From Rhizorhabdus wittichii RW1 (GTDB taxonomy: Bacteria; Pseudomonadota; Alphaproteobacteria; Sphingomonadales; Sphingomonadaceae): DNA of 64,000 nucleotides. This document shows, piece after piece, positions 9,077-17,387 of this stretch (position 1 is the first letter of the stretch; every line of letters starts with the position of its first letter). The translations under genes were made by a program, and so were the position numbers. The stretch spans positions 4,591,501 through 4,655,500 of the forward strand of contig CP000699.1 in the NCBI GenBank assembly GCA_000016765.1, given 5' to 3'. Under the pieces are notes generated by a model. It did no database searches. It was not told the DNA's origin and saw nothing but the letters and a program-made list of their open reading frames with translations.

Positions 9077-9358
9077 ATGGGAGTTCTTCGGATCAGCAAG
9101 CGCATCAAGATGATCGTCCCGGTACCGGTCCCCGCCTCGGCCCTTGCCGGCTTTGCCAGCCAGATCCCGCACACGCTCGTGCGCCCTCACATAATCGTCG
9201 AATTTGCCTGCGCGGCAGGCGGCGATCGAGCAGGACCGGGCCGACAATTGATCATCGGTTCGACGACGATGCACCAATCGCATGACTTTCTCGCAAAGCA
9301 CCTGCCCGTACCCATGCTCAACCCAGGCCTTTCGGTCTCTACAGCGATTTCCAGGTAG
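9077..9358 (+). pseudogene. Relic of an Asp/Glu/hydantoin racemase-family gene with an internal deletion
   Basis: From ATG 9077 the frame reads like the start of this racemase family: 'KMIVPVPVPASALAGFASQI' then 'PHTLVRPHIIVEFACAAGG'. It then jumps to a stretch like the family's later part, 'DFLAKHLPVPMLNPGLS', where intact members have 'PVINPG'. It ends at 9358, about 93 codons against the usual 200-250, and the conserved cysteines are absent. Together this supports an in-frame deletion followed by decay. It lies between the TonB receptor and the nitronate monooxygenase. The 9012-9401 interval holds no other gene. Family assignment is from remembered conservation, not a search. Confidence 0.5.
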
Positions 9359-9401
9359 ATGGGAACATCTGCCGGCTCGGAAATCGTGGTAAAACAAGAA
9401 G

Positions 9402-10421
9402 CTAGGGCGACCGATCCGATGCAATCGGATCGTGAACCGCCCTAGCCCGCATTCCGGCAAGACGCTGGGATATGATCGCTTCGGCCTCGGCGACGATGCG
9501 GCTGACGAGTTGCTCGCAGGTCGGCACGTCGTGGATCAGGCCTTGCACCATGCCGGCCCAGAACAGCCCGCGCGACAGGTCGCCGCTGTCGAGGACGTCC
9601 TTGCCCCGGGCGCCGGACACGAGGTGCCTGATATCCTCGAAGGTCGAGTCCGGCCTGGCGGAGATGGCGACCACCTCGTCCGACACGTCGCTCTTTCCCA
9701 CCCGGGCCGTGTTCCTGAACTTGCGGAAGATGAGGTTCGTGCCGCGTTCGTCATTCTCCAGGATTCTCGCCTTCACCTTGTCGTGGATGGGCGCCTCTCT
9801 CGTGGCCAGGAAGCGGGTTCCCATGTTGATGCCCTCCGCCCCCAGCGCCAGCGCGGCGGCCAGGCCGCGCCCGTCGCCGAAACCGCCCGACGCGAGCAGA
9901 GGGATTTGAAGCTTGTCGGCGGCGGCGGGGATCAGGATCAGACCGGGAATATCGTCCTCGCCGGGGTGTCCGGCACATTCGAAGCCGTCGATCGAAACGA
10001 TGTCGCAGCCGCCCCTTTCGGCGGATAGCGCATGGCGGACGCTGGTGCACTTGTGCAGGATCGTCACGCCGTGGGGCTTCAGCATGTCCCAGATCTCGCG
10101 GACGGCCGGAGTGCCCGCCGTCTCGACGATCTTGACGCCGCTGTCGATGACGACCTGCGCATAACCCTTGTAGTCGGGCGCATTGATCGTGGGAAACACG
10201 GTGATGTTCACCCCGAACGGCTTGTCGGTCATGGCGCGGCATCGCGCTATCTCCTCGCGCAGCGCCCGCGGATCGGGTTGGGTCAGCGCGGTCAGGATGC
10301 CGAGCCCGCCGGCGTTCGAAACCGCGCTCGCCAGGGCGGAGATCCCGACATGCTGCATCCCGCCCTGGACGATCGGGTGCTTGATGCCGAGCTTTTCGGT
10401 AATGCGCGTTCCAATACCCAT
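9402..10421 (-). CDS. Nitronate monooxygenase (2-nitropropane dioxygenase family)
   Basis: FMN-dependent TIM-barrel enzyme, 339 aa, which oxidises alkyl nitronates; many members act on related or unknown substrates. Seen: N-terminal 'KHPIVQGGMQHVGISALASA', the FMN-phosphate region 'LLASGGFGDGRGLAAALALG' followed by 'INMGTRF', and the family's 'CAGHPGEDDIPGLILIP' segment. GAGGTG lies 6 bp before the ATG. It is transcribed away from the CoA-ligase operon with a 286-bp shared promoter region, and I found no tandem repeat on its side. Its role in the surrounding pathway is unclear; detoxifying a nitro or peroxy by-product is only a possibility. Confidence 0.9.
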   Translation of the reverse strand: MGIGTRITEKLGIKHPIVQGGMQHVGISALASAVSNAGGLGILTALTQPDPRALREEIARCRAMTDKPFGVNITVFPTINAPDYKGYAQVVIDSGVKIVETAGTPAVREIWDMLKPHGVTILHKCTSVRHALSAERGGCDIVSIDGFECAGHPGEDDIPGLILIPAAADKLQIPLLASGGFGDGRGLAAALALGAEGINMGTRFLATREAPIHDKVKARILENDERGTNLIFRKFRNTARVGKSDVSDEVVAISARPDSTFEDIRHLVSGARGKDVLDSGDLSRGLFWAGMVQGLIHDVPTCEQLVSRIVAEAEAIISQRLAGMRARAVHDPIASDRSP

Positions 10422-10612
10422 TTCATCACCTCAAAGCGTGGGGCGCCGCAGCCGAGCGATACGCCGTCTTCAGCACGTCTCGTCCGGAGCATCCGCATGG
10501 GGGCGGACCGTCTCTATCCCGGAGGCGCAATCTCTTGTTGGGAGCCGCCGGCTTTCACCCATTCGCACGCGGCCTGCGTACAGGCAGGCGATGCCGGGCC
10601 GGTCGCGCCTTT

Positions 10613-10648
10613 TGCGCTGTCAGCTAAGCCGTTGCGACGGCCAGTCAG
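10613..10648 (+). promoter_or_regulatory. Tandem operator before the CoA-ligase operon
   Basis: Two 16-bp repeats 20 bp apart: TGCGCTGTCAGCTAAG and TGCGACGGCCAGTCAG, ending 59 bp before the CoA-ligase ATG. From 10614 to 10648 it matches the site before iacA (14077-14111) at 26 of 35 positions without gaps, so the two operons probably bind the same regulator. Confidence 0.55.
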
Positions 10649-10707
10649 CGGCTTCCTCTTCCACGCGCGATCCTCCGCAGCGGCAGGATCAACGACGGGA
10701 AGAGGCT

Positions 10708-12276
10708 ATGGAGCGGTCACCGGCAAGCAACCAGGATGTGATCGGGGCCGCGATCGGCCGCGCCGCGCGCAAATATCGCGATCGGCCCGCGCTGCTGTTC
10801 GGCGACCGGTCGTGGAGCTTCGCCGAGTTGCACAGGGCGGCGGAACGGGTGGCGGCCGGATTGCGCGCCGCGGGGCTGGAACCGGGCGACCGGGTTGCCG
10901 CCTATGGCCATAATTCCGACGCCTATCTCCTGTGCTGGTTGGGTGTCGCCATGGCCGGGCTCGTCCATGTTCCCGTCAATGCGGGGCTGGCCGGAGCGGA
11001 ACTGGGCTTCATCATCCGTCAGTCGGGTGCGCGCGCGATCTTCTGCGATGCGGATAGGCTGGCGGACGCCAGGCAGGTCGAAGAGGTGGCGGCCTTGTCG
11101 ATGATCGGCTCGCTCGCGGGGGGAGGCGACCTCGACATTCTCGACATGGCGCTGCGCGGCGACGCCCCGGTCGCGCTTCCCGCCCTTCGCGGCGGCGACC
11201 TGGCGCAGATCCAATATACGTCGGGAACCACCTCGGCGCCGAAGGGCGCGATGATGCAGCATCGTGCGATCCTCGCGGAATATGTCTCCTGCATGCACGC
11301 GCTGGACTATGGCGAAGGGGATATCTGCCTCGCCGCACTGCCGCTTTACCACACGGCGCAGATGCATGCGTTCACCATGCCGCAACTGCTGGCCGGGGCG
11401 ACGACCCACCTCATCGAATCTCCCCGGCCGGAGCGAGTGTTCGAACGTATCGAAAGCGTCGGGATCACATCCTTTTTCGCGCCGCCGACGGTGTGGATCA
11501 GCCTGTTGCGCCATCCGGATTTCGACCGGCACGACCTGCGGTCGCTGTGCAAGATCTATTATGGCGCATCGATCATGCCGGTGCCGGTGCTCGAGGAAAT
11601 CCGGACGAGGCTGCCGGGCGCGCGTCCCTATAATGCCTATGGGCAAAGCGAGATCGGTCCGGTGGCGACCGTCCTCTCGCCGGAAGAGCATGACACGCGG
11701 CCGGCATCGGCGGGGCGTCCCGTGCTGAACGTCGAGACGCGCGTCGTCGACGAGGCGATGAACGACGCCGCTCCCGGCGAGCTGGGCGAAATCGTCCATC
11801 GGTCGTCCCAGTTGCTGGCCGGCTATTGGGAAAGGCCGGACGAAACCGAGGCAGCGTTCCGGGGCGGCTGGTTCCATTCCGGGGACCTCGGCTTCATGGA
11901 CGCCGAAGGCTATATCTTCGTCGTCGACCGGATACGCGACGTCATCAACACCGGAGGGGTCCTCGTCGCGGGGCGCGAGGTCGAGGACGTCGTCTTCACC
12001 CATCCGGCGGTTTCCGAGGTGGCGGTGATCGCGCTGCCCGATCCCAAATGGATCGAAGCGGTGACCGCCGTCGTCGTGCTGCGCGATGGCGCGCGGGTGA
12101 CGGCGGAAGAACTGATCGCCCATGTCCGCGCCCGCCTCGCCGCGCACAAGACGCCGAAGCGGATCATCTTCACCGACAGCCTGCCGCGCAACGGATCGGG
12201 CAAGCTGCTGAAGCGCGAACTGCGCAGCCTTTATGCGGAGGCTGGTCAGGCGGGGATTGCTGCGGTCAGCACATAG
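10708..12276 (+). CDS. AMP-dependent acyl/aryl-CoA synthetase
   Basis: Adenylate-forming ligase, 522 aa, which activates a carboxylic acid with ATP and joins it to CoA. Seen: P-loop-like 'IQYTSGTTSAPKGAM', the A5-type motif 'YNAYGQSEIGP', 'GWFHSGDLGFMDAEGY', the hinge region 'DRIRDVINTGG', and the C-terminal catalytic lysine motif 'PRNGSGKLLKRELR'. The frame is open well upstream, but this ATG has GAAGAG before it. It is the first gene of an operon with an extradiol dioxygenase and a C-C hydrolase and is preceded by the tandem operator. Its substrate is unknown; an aromatic or ring-cleavage acid fits the context. FadD-type fatty acid activation is the alternative. Confidence 0.9.
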   Translation: MERSPASNQDVIGAAIGRAARKYRDRPALLFGDRSWSFAELHRAAERVAAGLRAAGLEPGDRVAAYGHNSDAYLLCWLGVAMAGLVHVPVNAGLAGAELGFIIRQSGARAIFCDADRLADARQVEEVAALSMIGSLAGGGDLDILDMALRGDAPVALPALRGGDLAQIQYTSGTTSAPKGAMMQHRAILAEYVSCMHALDYGEGDICLAALPLYHTAQMHAFTMPQLLAGATTHLIESPRPERVFERIESVGITSFFAPPTVWISLLRHPDFDRHDLRSLCKIYYGASIMPVPVLEEIRTRLPGARPYNAYGQSEIGPVATVLSPEEHDTRPASAGRPVLNVETRVVDEAMNDAAPGELGEIVHRSSQLLAGYWERPDETEAAFRGGWFHSGDLGFMDAEGYIFVVDRIRDVINTGGVLVAGREVEDVVFTHPAVSEVAVIALPDPKWIEAVTAVVVLRDGARVTAEELIAHVRARLAAHKTPKRIIFTDSLPRNGSGKLLKRELRSLYAEAGQAGIAAVST

Positions 12277-12358
12277 TGGATGCACCCTCCGTACAGCCGG
12301 CCGTCCGCCGCCCGATATCTGTGGGCCGGACAAAGCGAACATATGGAGCGGATCGGAC

Positions 12359-13204
12359 GTGCAACTGTCATATGTGGGATTGGGCGTGGCGGACGTGCCC
12401 GCCTGGCTATCCTTTGCCACCGACGTCCTTGGCCTGACGGCGGAACGGGAAGCGGACGAGGCGCGTCTGCGGGTGGACGGAAAGGCCTGGCGCATCGCCG
12501 TGCGGCCATCCCCGGCGGACGATCTGGTTTATGCCGGGATCGAGGTGGACGGGGATCGAGCGCTGATCGAGGCAAGGCAGCGGCTCGAAGGCGAGGGCGT
12601 GGAATGCCTTTCCCTGTCGGTGGACGAGCTGGCGTCGCGCCGGGTGCGGTCCGGGTTCTGGTTTCGCGATCCCGACGGTCTCCGGCTGGAGGTGGTGCAC
12701 GGCCTCGCCGATGCCGGAACGCCCTTCCGATCGGACATTGGGGCGGGCTTCGTCACCGATGACGAAGGGCTGGGCCATATCGTCCTGGCCGTGAGCGACC
12801 TCGATCGCGCCGTCGCCTTCTATGAGCGCGTCGGTTTTGCGATCAGCGATTTCATAACCGCGCCGGTGGGGCCGGAAATGGTGCTGCGGATCGCCTTCCT
12901 CCACTGCAACGCGCGCCATCATTCGCTGGCGCTGGCGCCGTTGCCGGGCGGGAAGCGGCTCAACCATCTCATGCTGGAAATGACCGGGCTGGACGACGTG
13001 CTGCGCGCGCATCGGCGCAGTGTCGACCGAGGTTTCGTGACCGGCGGGCTGGGACGGCACACCAACGACAGGATGCTGTCCTTCTACGCCACGACGCCGG
13101 CCGGCTTCGATGTCGAGTGCGGCTTTGGCGGATGCAAGATCGAAGGGAAGCCGGAAGTGCGCGAATATGACGCGATCAGCTTCTGGGGTCATGAAAGGAG
13201 CTGA
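12359..13204 (+). CDS. Extradiol ring-cleavage dioxygenase (BphC/type I, two-domain VOC fold)
   Basis: Fe(II) dioxygenase, about 281 aa, which cleaves a catechol next to its hydroxyls (meta cleavage). Two glyoxalase/VOC modules are seen, residues ~1-115 and ~135-270. The iron ligands are H140 in 'EGLGHIVLAVSDLDRA', H187/H188 in 'CNARHHSLAL' and E253 in 'AGFDVECGFG', matching the H-H-E triad of BphC. The start is a GTG at 12359, giving 'QLSYVGLGVADV', the normal family N-terminus; the frame also runs further upstream. A C-C hydrolase follows 5 bp later. In this context it probably cleaves catechol made by the iac pathway or a substituted catechol. Confidence 0.9.
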   Translation: MQLSYVGLGVADVPAWLSFATDVLGLTAEREADEARLRVDGKAWRIAVRPSPADDLVYAGIEVDGDRALIEARQRLEGEGVECLSLSVDELASRRVRSGFWFRDPDGLRLEVVHGLADAGTPFRSDIGAGFVTDDEGLGHIVLAVSDLDRAVAFYERVGFAISDFITAPVGPEMVLRIAFLHCNARHHSLALAPLPGGKRLNHLMLEMTGLDDVLRAHRRSVDRGFVTGGLGRHTNDRMLSFYATTPAGFDVECGFGGCKIEGKPEVREYDAISFWGHERS

Positions 13205-13209
13205 ACAAC

Positions 13210-14049
13210 ATGGCAAATGGACCGCAATCGCATTTCGCCGACGTCGACGGCGTCAAATATCATTATCACGACATCGGAACCGGCGAGCCGCTGATCCTGA
13301 TCCATGGCGGCGGGCCGGGTGCGAGCGGCTGGAGCAACTATAGCCGCAACGTCGAGGCGCTTTCGCGGCAGTTCCGGCTGATCATCCCGGATCTCGTCGG
13401 CTATGGCCAATCCGACAAGCCGGTGCTCGAAGGTCCGCGTTTCGGCATCTATGCCAAGGGCATGCTGGGCCTGATGAGCAGGATCGGCATCGAAAAGGCG
13501 CATGTCGTCGGCAACAGCCTGGGCGGCGGAACCGCGATCAAGATGGCGTTGGAGGCGCCCGACCGGATCGGGCGGCTCATCCTGATGGGGCCGGCCGGAC
13601 TGCTGGCGCCCTCGACCCCGATGCCCACGCTGGGCGTGCGGCAGATCATGGAATTCTACGGCGGCGAAGGGCCGACCCGTGAAAAGCTGCGCGCCTTCCT
13701 GCAGACGATGGTCTACGATTCCTCCTTCCTGACGGAAGAGTTGCTGGACGGCAGGATCGCCGCCGCGACACAGCCGGACCTGCTGGCCAACCCGCCTCTG
13801 GGCAGGGGCGGACCGCCTCCGATCGAGGCGCTCTGGAAGGAGAACCTCGCCGGCATCACCCACGATACGCTGATCCTGTGGGGGCGCGAGGACCGGGTCA
13901 ATCCGATGGACATGCATCTGACGCTGCTGGCGCAGCTCCCCAACGCCCAGTTCACCGTATTCACCCGCTGCGGCCATTGGGTCCAATGGGAAAAGGCGAA
14001 GGCATTCAATGCGTTGGTTGCCTCATTCGTGAGGGGCGAGATGTCCTGA
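13210..14049 (+). CDS. Meta-cleavage product hydrolase (alpha/beta fold, BphD/DmpD type)
   Basis: C-C bond hydrolase, 279 aa, which splits the yellow ring-cleavage product of the extradiol enzyme. The triad is S103 in 'VVGNSLGGGTAI', D228 in 'LWGREDRVNP' and H256 in 'RCGHWVQWE'; the oxyanion strand is 'LILIHGGGPGASGWSNY'. These match the BphD/MhpC/DmpD subfamily rather than general esterases. It starts 5 bp after the extradiol gene, with AAAGGAG in the end of that gene. The expected product is a 2-hydroxypentadienoate; the hydratase, aldolase and dehydrogenase needed next are not in the window. Confidence 0.9.
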   Translation: MANGPQSHFADVDGVKYHYHDIGTGEPLILIHGGGPGASGWSNYSRNVEALSRQFRLIIPDLVGYGQSDKPVLEGPRFGIYAKGMLGLMSRIGIEKAHVVGNSLGGGTAIKMALEAPDRIGRLILMGPAGLLAPSTPMPTLGVRQIMEFYGGEGPTREKLRAFLQTMVYDSSFLTEELLDGRIAAATQPDLLANPPLGRGGPPPIEALWKENLAGITHDTLILWGREDRVNPMDMHLTLLAQLPNAQFTVFTRCGHWVQWEKAKAFNALVASFVRGEMS

Positions 14050-14075
14050 AGCGGGTCGGCGATGCCGCATATTGC

Positions 14076-14111
14076 AGCGCTGACGGGCAAGTCGTTGCGC
14101 AGGCCATGCAG
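14076..14111 (+). promoter_or_regulatory. Tandem operator before iacA
   Basis: Two 16-bp repeats 20 bp apart: AGCGCTGACGGGCAAG and TGCGCAGGCCATGCAG, ending 53 bp before the GTG start of iacA. Its left part (14078-14100) also matches 19916-19937 before the AraC gene with one gap and one mismatch. It implies a second promoter inside an otherwise co-directional gene row. Confidence 0.55.
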
Positions 14112-14164
14112 AAGCCCGCGCCGGGCGCCTCCAAAGAACGAGACGAAGTCATTCGGAGAGTGAA

Positions 14165-15331
14165 GTGTCCCAAGCACCAGCGGTTCTTGAACAGGATCTG
14201 TCGTCCCGGGAGAGCCGGCTCGAAGCGGTCCTGGAAAATGTGCGGGGCCGGCGCGGCGAGATCGAGCGGGGGCGGTGCGTTCCGCGCGATATCGTCGACG
14301 GCCTGGTGTCCGCCGGCCTCTATCGCGCGACCGTCCCGCAGCGGTTCGGCGGCGACGGGCGGCCGCTCTCGGTCTCGCTGCGGCAGATCGAGCGCATATC
14401 GACGGTCGATCCGTCGGTGGGCTGGGTGGCGAGCTTCGCGCCGCAGGGCGCCAATTATTTCGGCGCCCTGTCGCCGGATCGGCTCGCCGAAATCTATGCC
14501 GACGGCCCGGACGTCGTCGGGGCGGGAGGGCTTTTCCCGCTACAGCCGGCCGAGCGCGTTCCGGGAGGATTGCGGATCAACGGCCGCTGGAAGTTCGGCA
14601 GCGGCTCGCTGGCGGCCGACTGGATATCGGTCGGCGTCATCGTCCCGGGAGACGAGGGCGCCACGCCGCCGCCGCGGCTGATCGTCCTGCCCGCGGAGAA
14701 GGTCGACATCGTTCCCAACTGGGAGACGGTCGGCCTTTCCGGCACCGGCAGCCACGACCTCGTCGTCAGGGATGTGGTGATGGCCGAGGACTGGTCGTTC
14801 GTCCGTGGCGGCGCGCCGCAAAGCGATGACGTGATTTGCCGCTTTCCCGCGATGGCGCTCGCGGCCTGCGCCTTCGCCGTGGTCGGGCTGGGAGCCGCGC
14901 GGGGCGCGCTCGATGCGGCGATCGACGTTGCGGCCGGCAAGACGTCGATCACCGGCGGTCCGCGGCTTGTGGACAAGGCCTATGTCCAACATGCGATCGC
15001 GAAGGCGGAGGCGGCATTGGGCGCCGCCCGGGCCTTTCTCTACGAGCAGGTCGACGGCGCCTGGGCGGCGGTCGAAGCGGGGAGGGAGGTGCCGCCGCGC
15101 GATCGCATGGCGCTGCGGCTCGCGGCGAACCACGCCTCGCGCGCCGGTGTGGAGGTAGCGCAAGCGGCCTTCGCGACGGTCGGAACGACGGCGATCTTCC
15201 TCGACAACCCGATCCAGCAGTTCCTGCGCGACGCGCTCGTCGTCAACCAGCACGCCTTTCTGGGCGAGGCGAATTACGAGGCCGGCGGACGCATGCTGCT
15301 GGGCCTGCCGCCGTCGCCGGGCTTTCCCTGA
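14165..15331 (+). CDS. iacA: IacA-like flavin-dependent monooxygenase (acyl-CoA dehydrogenase fold)
   Basis: Group D-type flavin monooxygenase, 388 aa, with the acyl-CoA dehydrogenase fold. In the iac pathway IacA hydroxylates the indole ring of indole-3-acetate using reduced flavin from IacG. Seen: N-terminal helical domain ('GLYRATVPQRFGG'), mid beta domain ('INGRWKFGSGSLAADWISVG', 'GLSGTGSHDLVVRDV'), and C-terminal helical domain with 'AFATVGTTAIFLDNPIQQFL' and 'FLRDALVVNQHAFLG'. The start is GTG 14165 with GGAG 6 bp before it. The name rests chiefly on gene order, which matches the Pseudomonas putida 1290 iac cluster (A-B-I-H-C-D-E). A DszC/HsaA-like monooxygenase is the alternative if context is ignored. 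Confidence 0.82.
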   Translation: MSQAPAVLEQDLSSRESRLEAVLENVRGRRGEIERGRCVPRDIVDGLVSAGLYRATVPQRFGGDGRPLSVSLRQIERISTVDPSVGWVASFAPQGANYFGALSPDRLAEIYADGPDVVGAGGLFPLQPAERVPGGLRINGRWKFGSGSLAADWISVGVIVPGDEGATPPPRLIVLPAEKVDIVPNWETVGLSGTGSHDLVVRDVVMAEDWSFVRGGAPQSDDVICRFPAMALAACAFAVVGLGAARGALDAAIDVAAGKTSITGGPRLVDKAYVQHAIAKAEAALGAARAFLYEQVDGAWAAVEAGREVPPRDRMALRLAANHASRAGVEVAQAAFATVGTTAIFLDNPIQQFLRDALVVNQHAFLGEANYEAGGRMLLGLPPSPGFP

Positions 15332-15374
15332 CACGTCCCCGCGTCCCCCATCCTGGCCCTATTTGGAGATCGCC

Positions 15375-15752
15375 ATGACCACCATCCCGTCGCCCGCGAC
15401 ATTTCCGATCCGGGTGCTGTTCTGCATCGGCATCACCCAGACGTTCTTCGACTTGCCGACGGCCGGGCAGGCCGAGGTGTTCGCCGGCTTCGCCGCCGCG
15501 TTCGGCGACCTGGAGGGGCGTTTCGGATTGAAGCTTCTCGGTACGCTCGACGATGACCGCATCCAGGTCGGTCAGTCGGTCGGACATCCCTTCACCTCCT
15601 ACATCCTGGCGGAAGTGCCGGACCTGGAGACGATCGTGAAGGTGTGCGACCAGCTACGCCAGACGCCGGTCGGGGACTATCGGCTATGGCGCTATGCCCG
15701 GATCGAGACGCGCATCGGCCGTCCGGCGTTCACCGAAAGCCCCCATGGCTGA
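15375..15752 (+). CDS. iacB: IacB-like small protein
   Basis: Protein of 125 aa with no membrane segment or clear catalytic motif. Seen: 'PIRVLFCIGITQTFFDLP' at the N-terminus, 'LKLLGTLDDDRIQVG' in the middle and 'LWRYARIETRIGRPAF' near the end, consistent with a small ferredoxin-like alpha/beta fold. GGAG lies 6 bp before the ATG. It sits between iacA and the SnoaL-like gene, the place of iacB in known iac clusters, where IacB is a small protein of poorly defined role in the early indole steps. Identification is by position and size; I cannot confirm homology without a search. Confidence 0.65.
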   Translation: MTTIPSPATFPIRVLFCIGITQTFFDLPTAGQAEVFAGFAAAFGDLEGRFGLKLLGTLDDDRIQVGQSVGHPFTSYILAEVPDLETIVKVCDQLRQTPVGDYRLWRYARIETRIGRPAFTESPHG

Positions 15753-16257
15753 GCTGTCCGCCCTTGCCGCCCGCATCGCGGTGCTGGAGGATGAGGCGCT
15801 CATACGGCGGGTCGCCGCGCGCTACATGCGCCTGTGTGACGAGCCGCTGGTCGATGACAGCGACGCCGCCTTTACGGATTTGTTCACGCAGGACGTCGTC
15901 TGGGAAGGCGTGGGTGCCCGGGCCTCGCAGGAATTCGGAAGGGTCGAGGGACGGGACGCCCTGCTCGCATGGTTCGGATCGTTGCGTGCACCCGGCACCC
16001 GGCATTTTCTGCTGAACGTCCATTTCCTGACCTCGGAATCGATCGAGGTCGACGGGGACCGGGCGACCGGTCGCTGGACGATGTTCCAGACCGCCCTGTT
16101 GGGGGACGAGGCGGGCGAATTGCGCATGGCAAGCCTGCGGATCGGCTTTCGTCGGGACGGCTCCACGTGGCGCATCGCGCATTTCCGGACGCGGAGCCTG
16201 TGCAAGGCGCCGATCGGCGTCGACGCGGCGCGCCTGCTGGCCGGAGGGCTGGCATGA
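15745..16257 (+). CDS. iacI: IacI-like SnoaL/NTF2-fold protein
   Basis: Protein of 170 aa with the SnoaL-like (NTF2) fold used by small isomerases, cyclases and oxygenase accessory proteins. Seen: '[20 protein letters not shown]' N-terminal helix, '[15 protein letters not shown]', '[20 protein letters not shown]' and '[16 protein letters not shown]', the usual strand order. The ATG overlaps the iacB stop by 8 bp, and its own stop overlaps the amidase start (ATGA). Position and fold match IacI of iac clusters, whose exact reaction is not settled. Confidence 0.72.
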   Translation: MAELSALAARIAVLEDEALIRRVAARYMRLCDEPLVDDSDAAFTDLFTQDVVWEGVGARASQEFGRVEGRDALLAWFGSLRAPGTRHFLLNVHFLTSESIEVDGDRATGRWTMFQTALLGDEAGELRMASLRIGFRRDGSTWRIAHFRTRSLCKAPIGVDAARLLAGGLA

Positions 16258-17387
16258 ACTCCGCCTTCGTCGAGCGCCTTTCCATCGGCGATGTCCGGGG
16301 GCCGCGCGTCGCGGTCAAGGATTGCATCGATGTCGCCGGCACGCGGACCGGCTGCGGTTCCCGCGCCCTGGCGGAGACGGAGCCGGCATCCGGCCACGCG
16401 CGGGTGGTGCGGCAAGTGCTGGATGCCGGCGGCCATCTGGTCGGCAAGACGGTGATGCACGAACTGGCCTTCGGCGTGACCGGGATCAACCATTGGGCGG
16501 GGACGCCGGCCAACCCGGCGATGCCGGGGCATATTCCGGGCGGATCGTCCAGCGGATCGGCGGCGGCCGTCGCGGCGGGGGAGGCCGATGTCGCGCTGGG
16601 CACCGATACCGGCGGATCGATCCGCATGCCCGCCGCCTGTTGCGGAATCATCGGATTGAAGCCCAGCTTCGGACTGGTCGGCCGTCAGGGCGTCCACCCT
16701 GCGGCAAGCTCGCTCGATTGCGTCGGACCGATGGCGCGAACCATGGACGACATCATCTGGACGATGGAAGCGCTGGTCGACGGCTTTCATGTGCCGCCAT
16801 CGCCGCATCTGCGCTTCGGCGCGCTCGATGTGGATTGCGATTCCCGGCTCGCCAGCATGGTCGCGGCCGCCGTCCCGGCGGCGATCCCGATGACGTCGCA
16901 GCGCATGGCGGAAGCCTATGATGCGGGTCTTTCGATCATCAGCCGCGAAACGTTCGCCGCATTCGGCCATCTGCTCGCCACCGGACGGGTCGGCGCGGAT
17001 GTCGCCGCGCGTCTGGCCGACGCCGCCCGCGTCGACGACTGGCAACTGGCCAGGGCGGAAGCGGTGCGCGCGGCGTTCCGAACCGAAATCGACCGATTGT
17101 TGCAGCGGGTCGACATCCTGGTCTTGCCGACCTTGCCGGCCTTTCCGCCCCGCCTGGAGTTGGCCGCGCGAGCGAAGGCCCTGGTGACCATGACCAGCCT
17201 GGTGCGTCCGTTCAACCTGTCGGGCCATCCGGCCCTGACGCTTCCCGTCGTCGCGGGGCCGGGCCTCGTCGCCGGGCTGCAACTCGTCGGCCGGCACGGC
17301 GAGGACGGCCTGCTCTGCGCGGCCGGACGCCGGATCGAACATGCCCTTGCCACCCCCCGATCCAGCTGGAGAGGCGAAAATGCTTGA
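16254..17387 (+). CDS. iacH: IacH-like amidase (amidase-signature family)
   Basis: Amidase-signature hydrolase, 377 aa, expected to cleave an amide or lactam-derived bond in the cytoplasm. The Lys-cisSer-Ser triad is K22 ('[15 protein letters not shown]'), S98 ('[12 protein letters not shown]') and S122 ('[12 protein letters not shown]'). It is shorter than typical 450-500 aa members because part of the middle region is missing, as also recalled for IacH. It overlaps iacI by 4 bp and iacC by 8 bp. Its precise role in indoleacetate breakdown is unclear in the literature I recall; indoleacetamide hydrolysis is another possibility. Confidence 0.82.
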   Translation: MNSAFVERLSIGDVRGPRVAVKDCIDVAGTRTGCGSRALAETEPASGHARVVRQVLDAGGHLVGKTVMHELAFGVTGINHWAGTPANPAMPGHIPGGSSSGSAAAVAAGEADVALGTDTGGSIRMPAACCGIIGLKPSFGLVGRQGVHPAASSLDCVGPMARTMDDIIWTMEALVDGFHVPPSPHLRFGALDVDCDSRLASMVAAAVPAAIPMTSQRMAEAYDAGLSIISRETFAAFGHLLATGRVGADVAARLADAARVDDWQLARAEAVRAAFRTEIDRLLQRVDILVLPTLPAFPPRLELAARAKALVTMTSLVRPFNLSGHPALTLPVVAGPGLVAGLQLVGRHGEDGLLCAAGRRIEHALATPRSSWRGENA

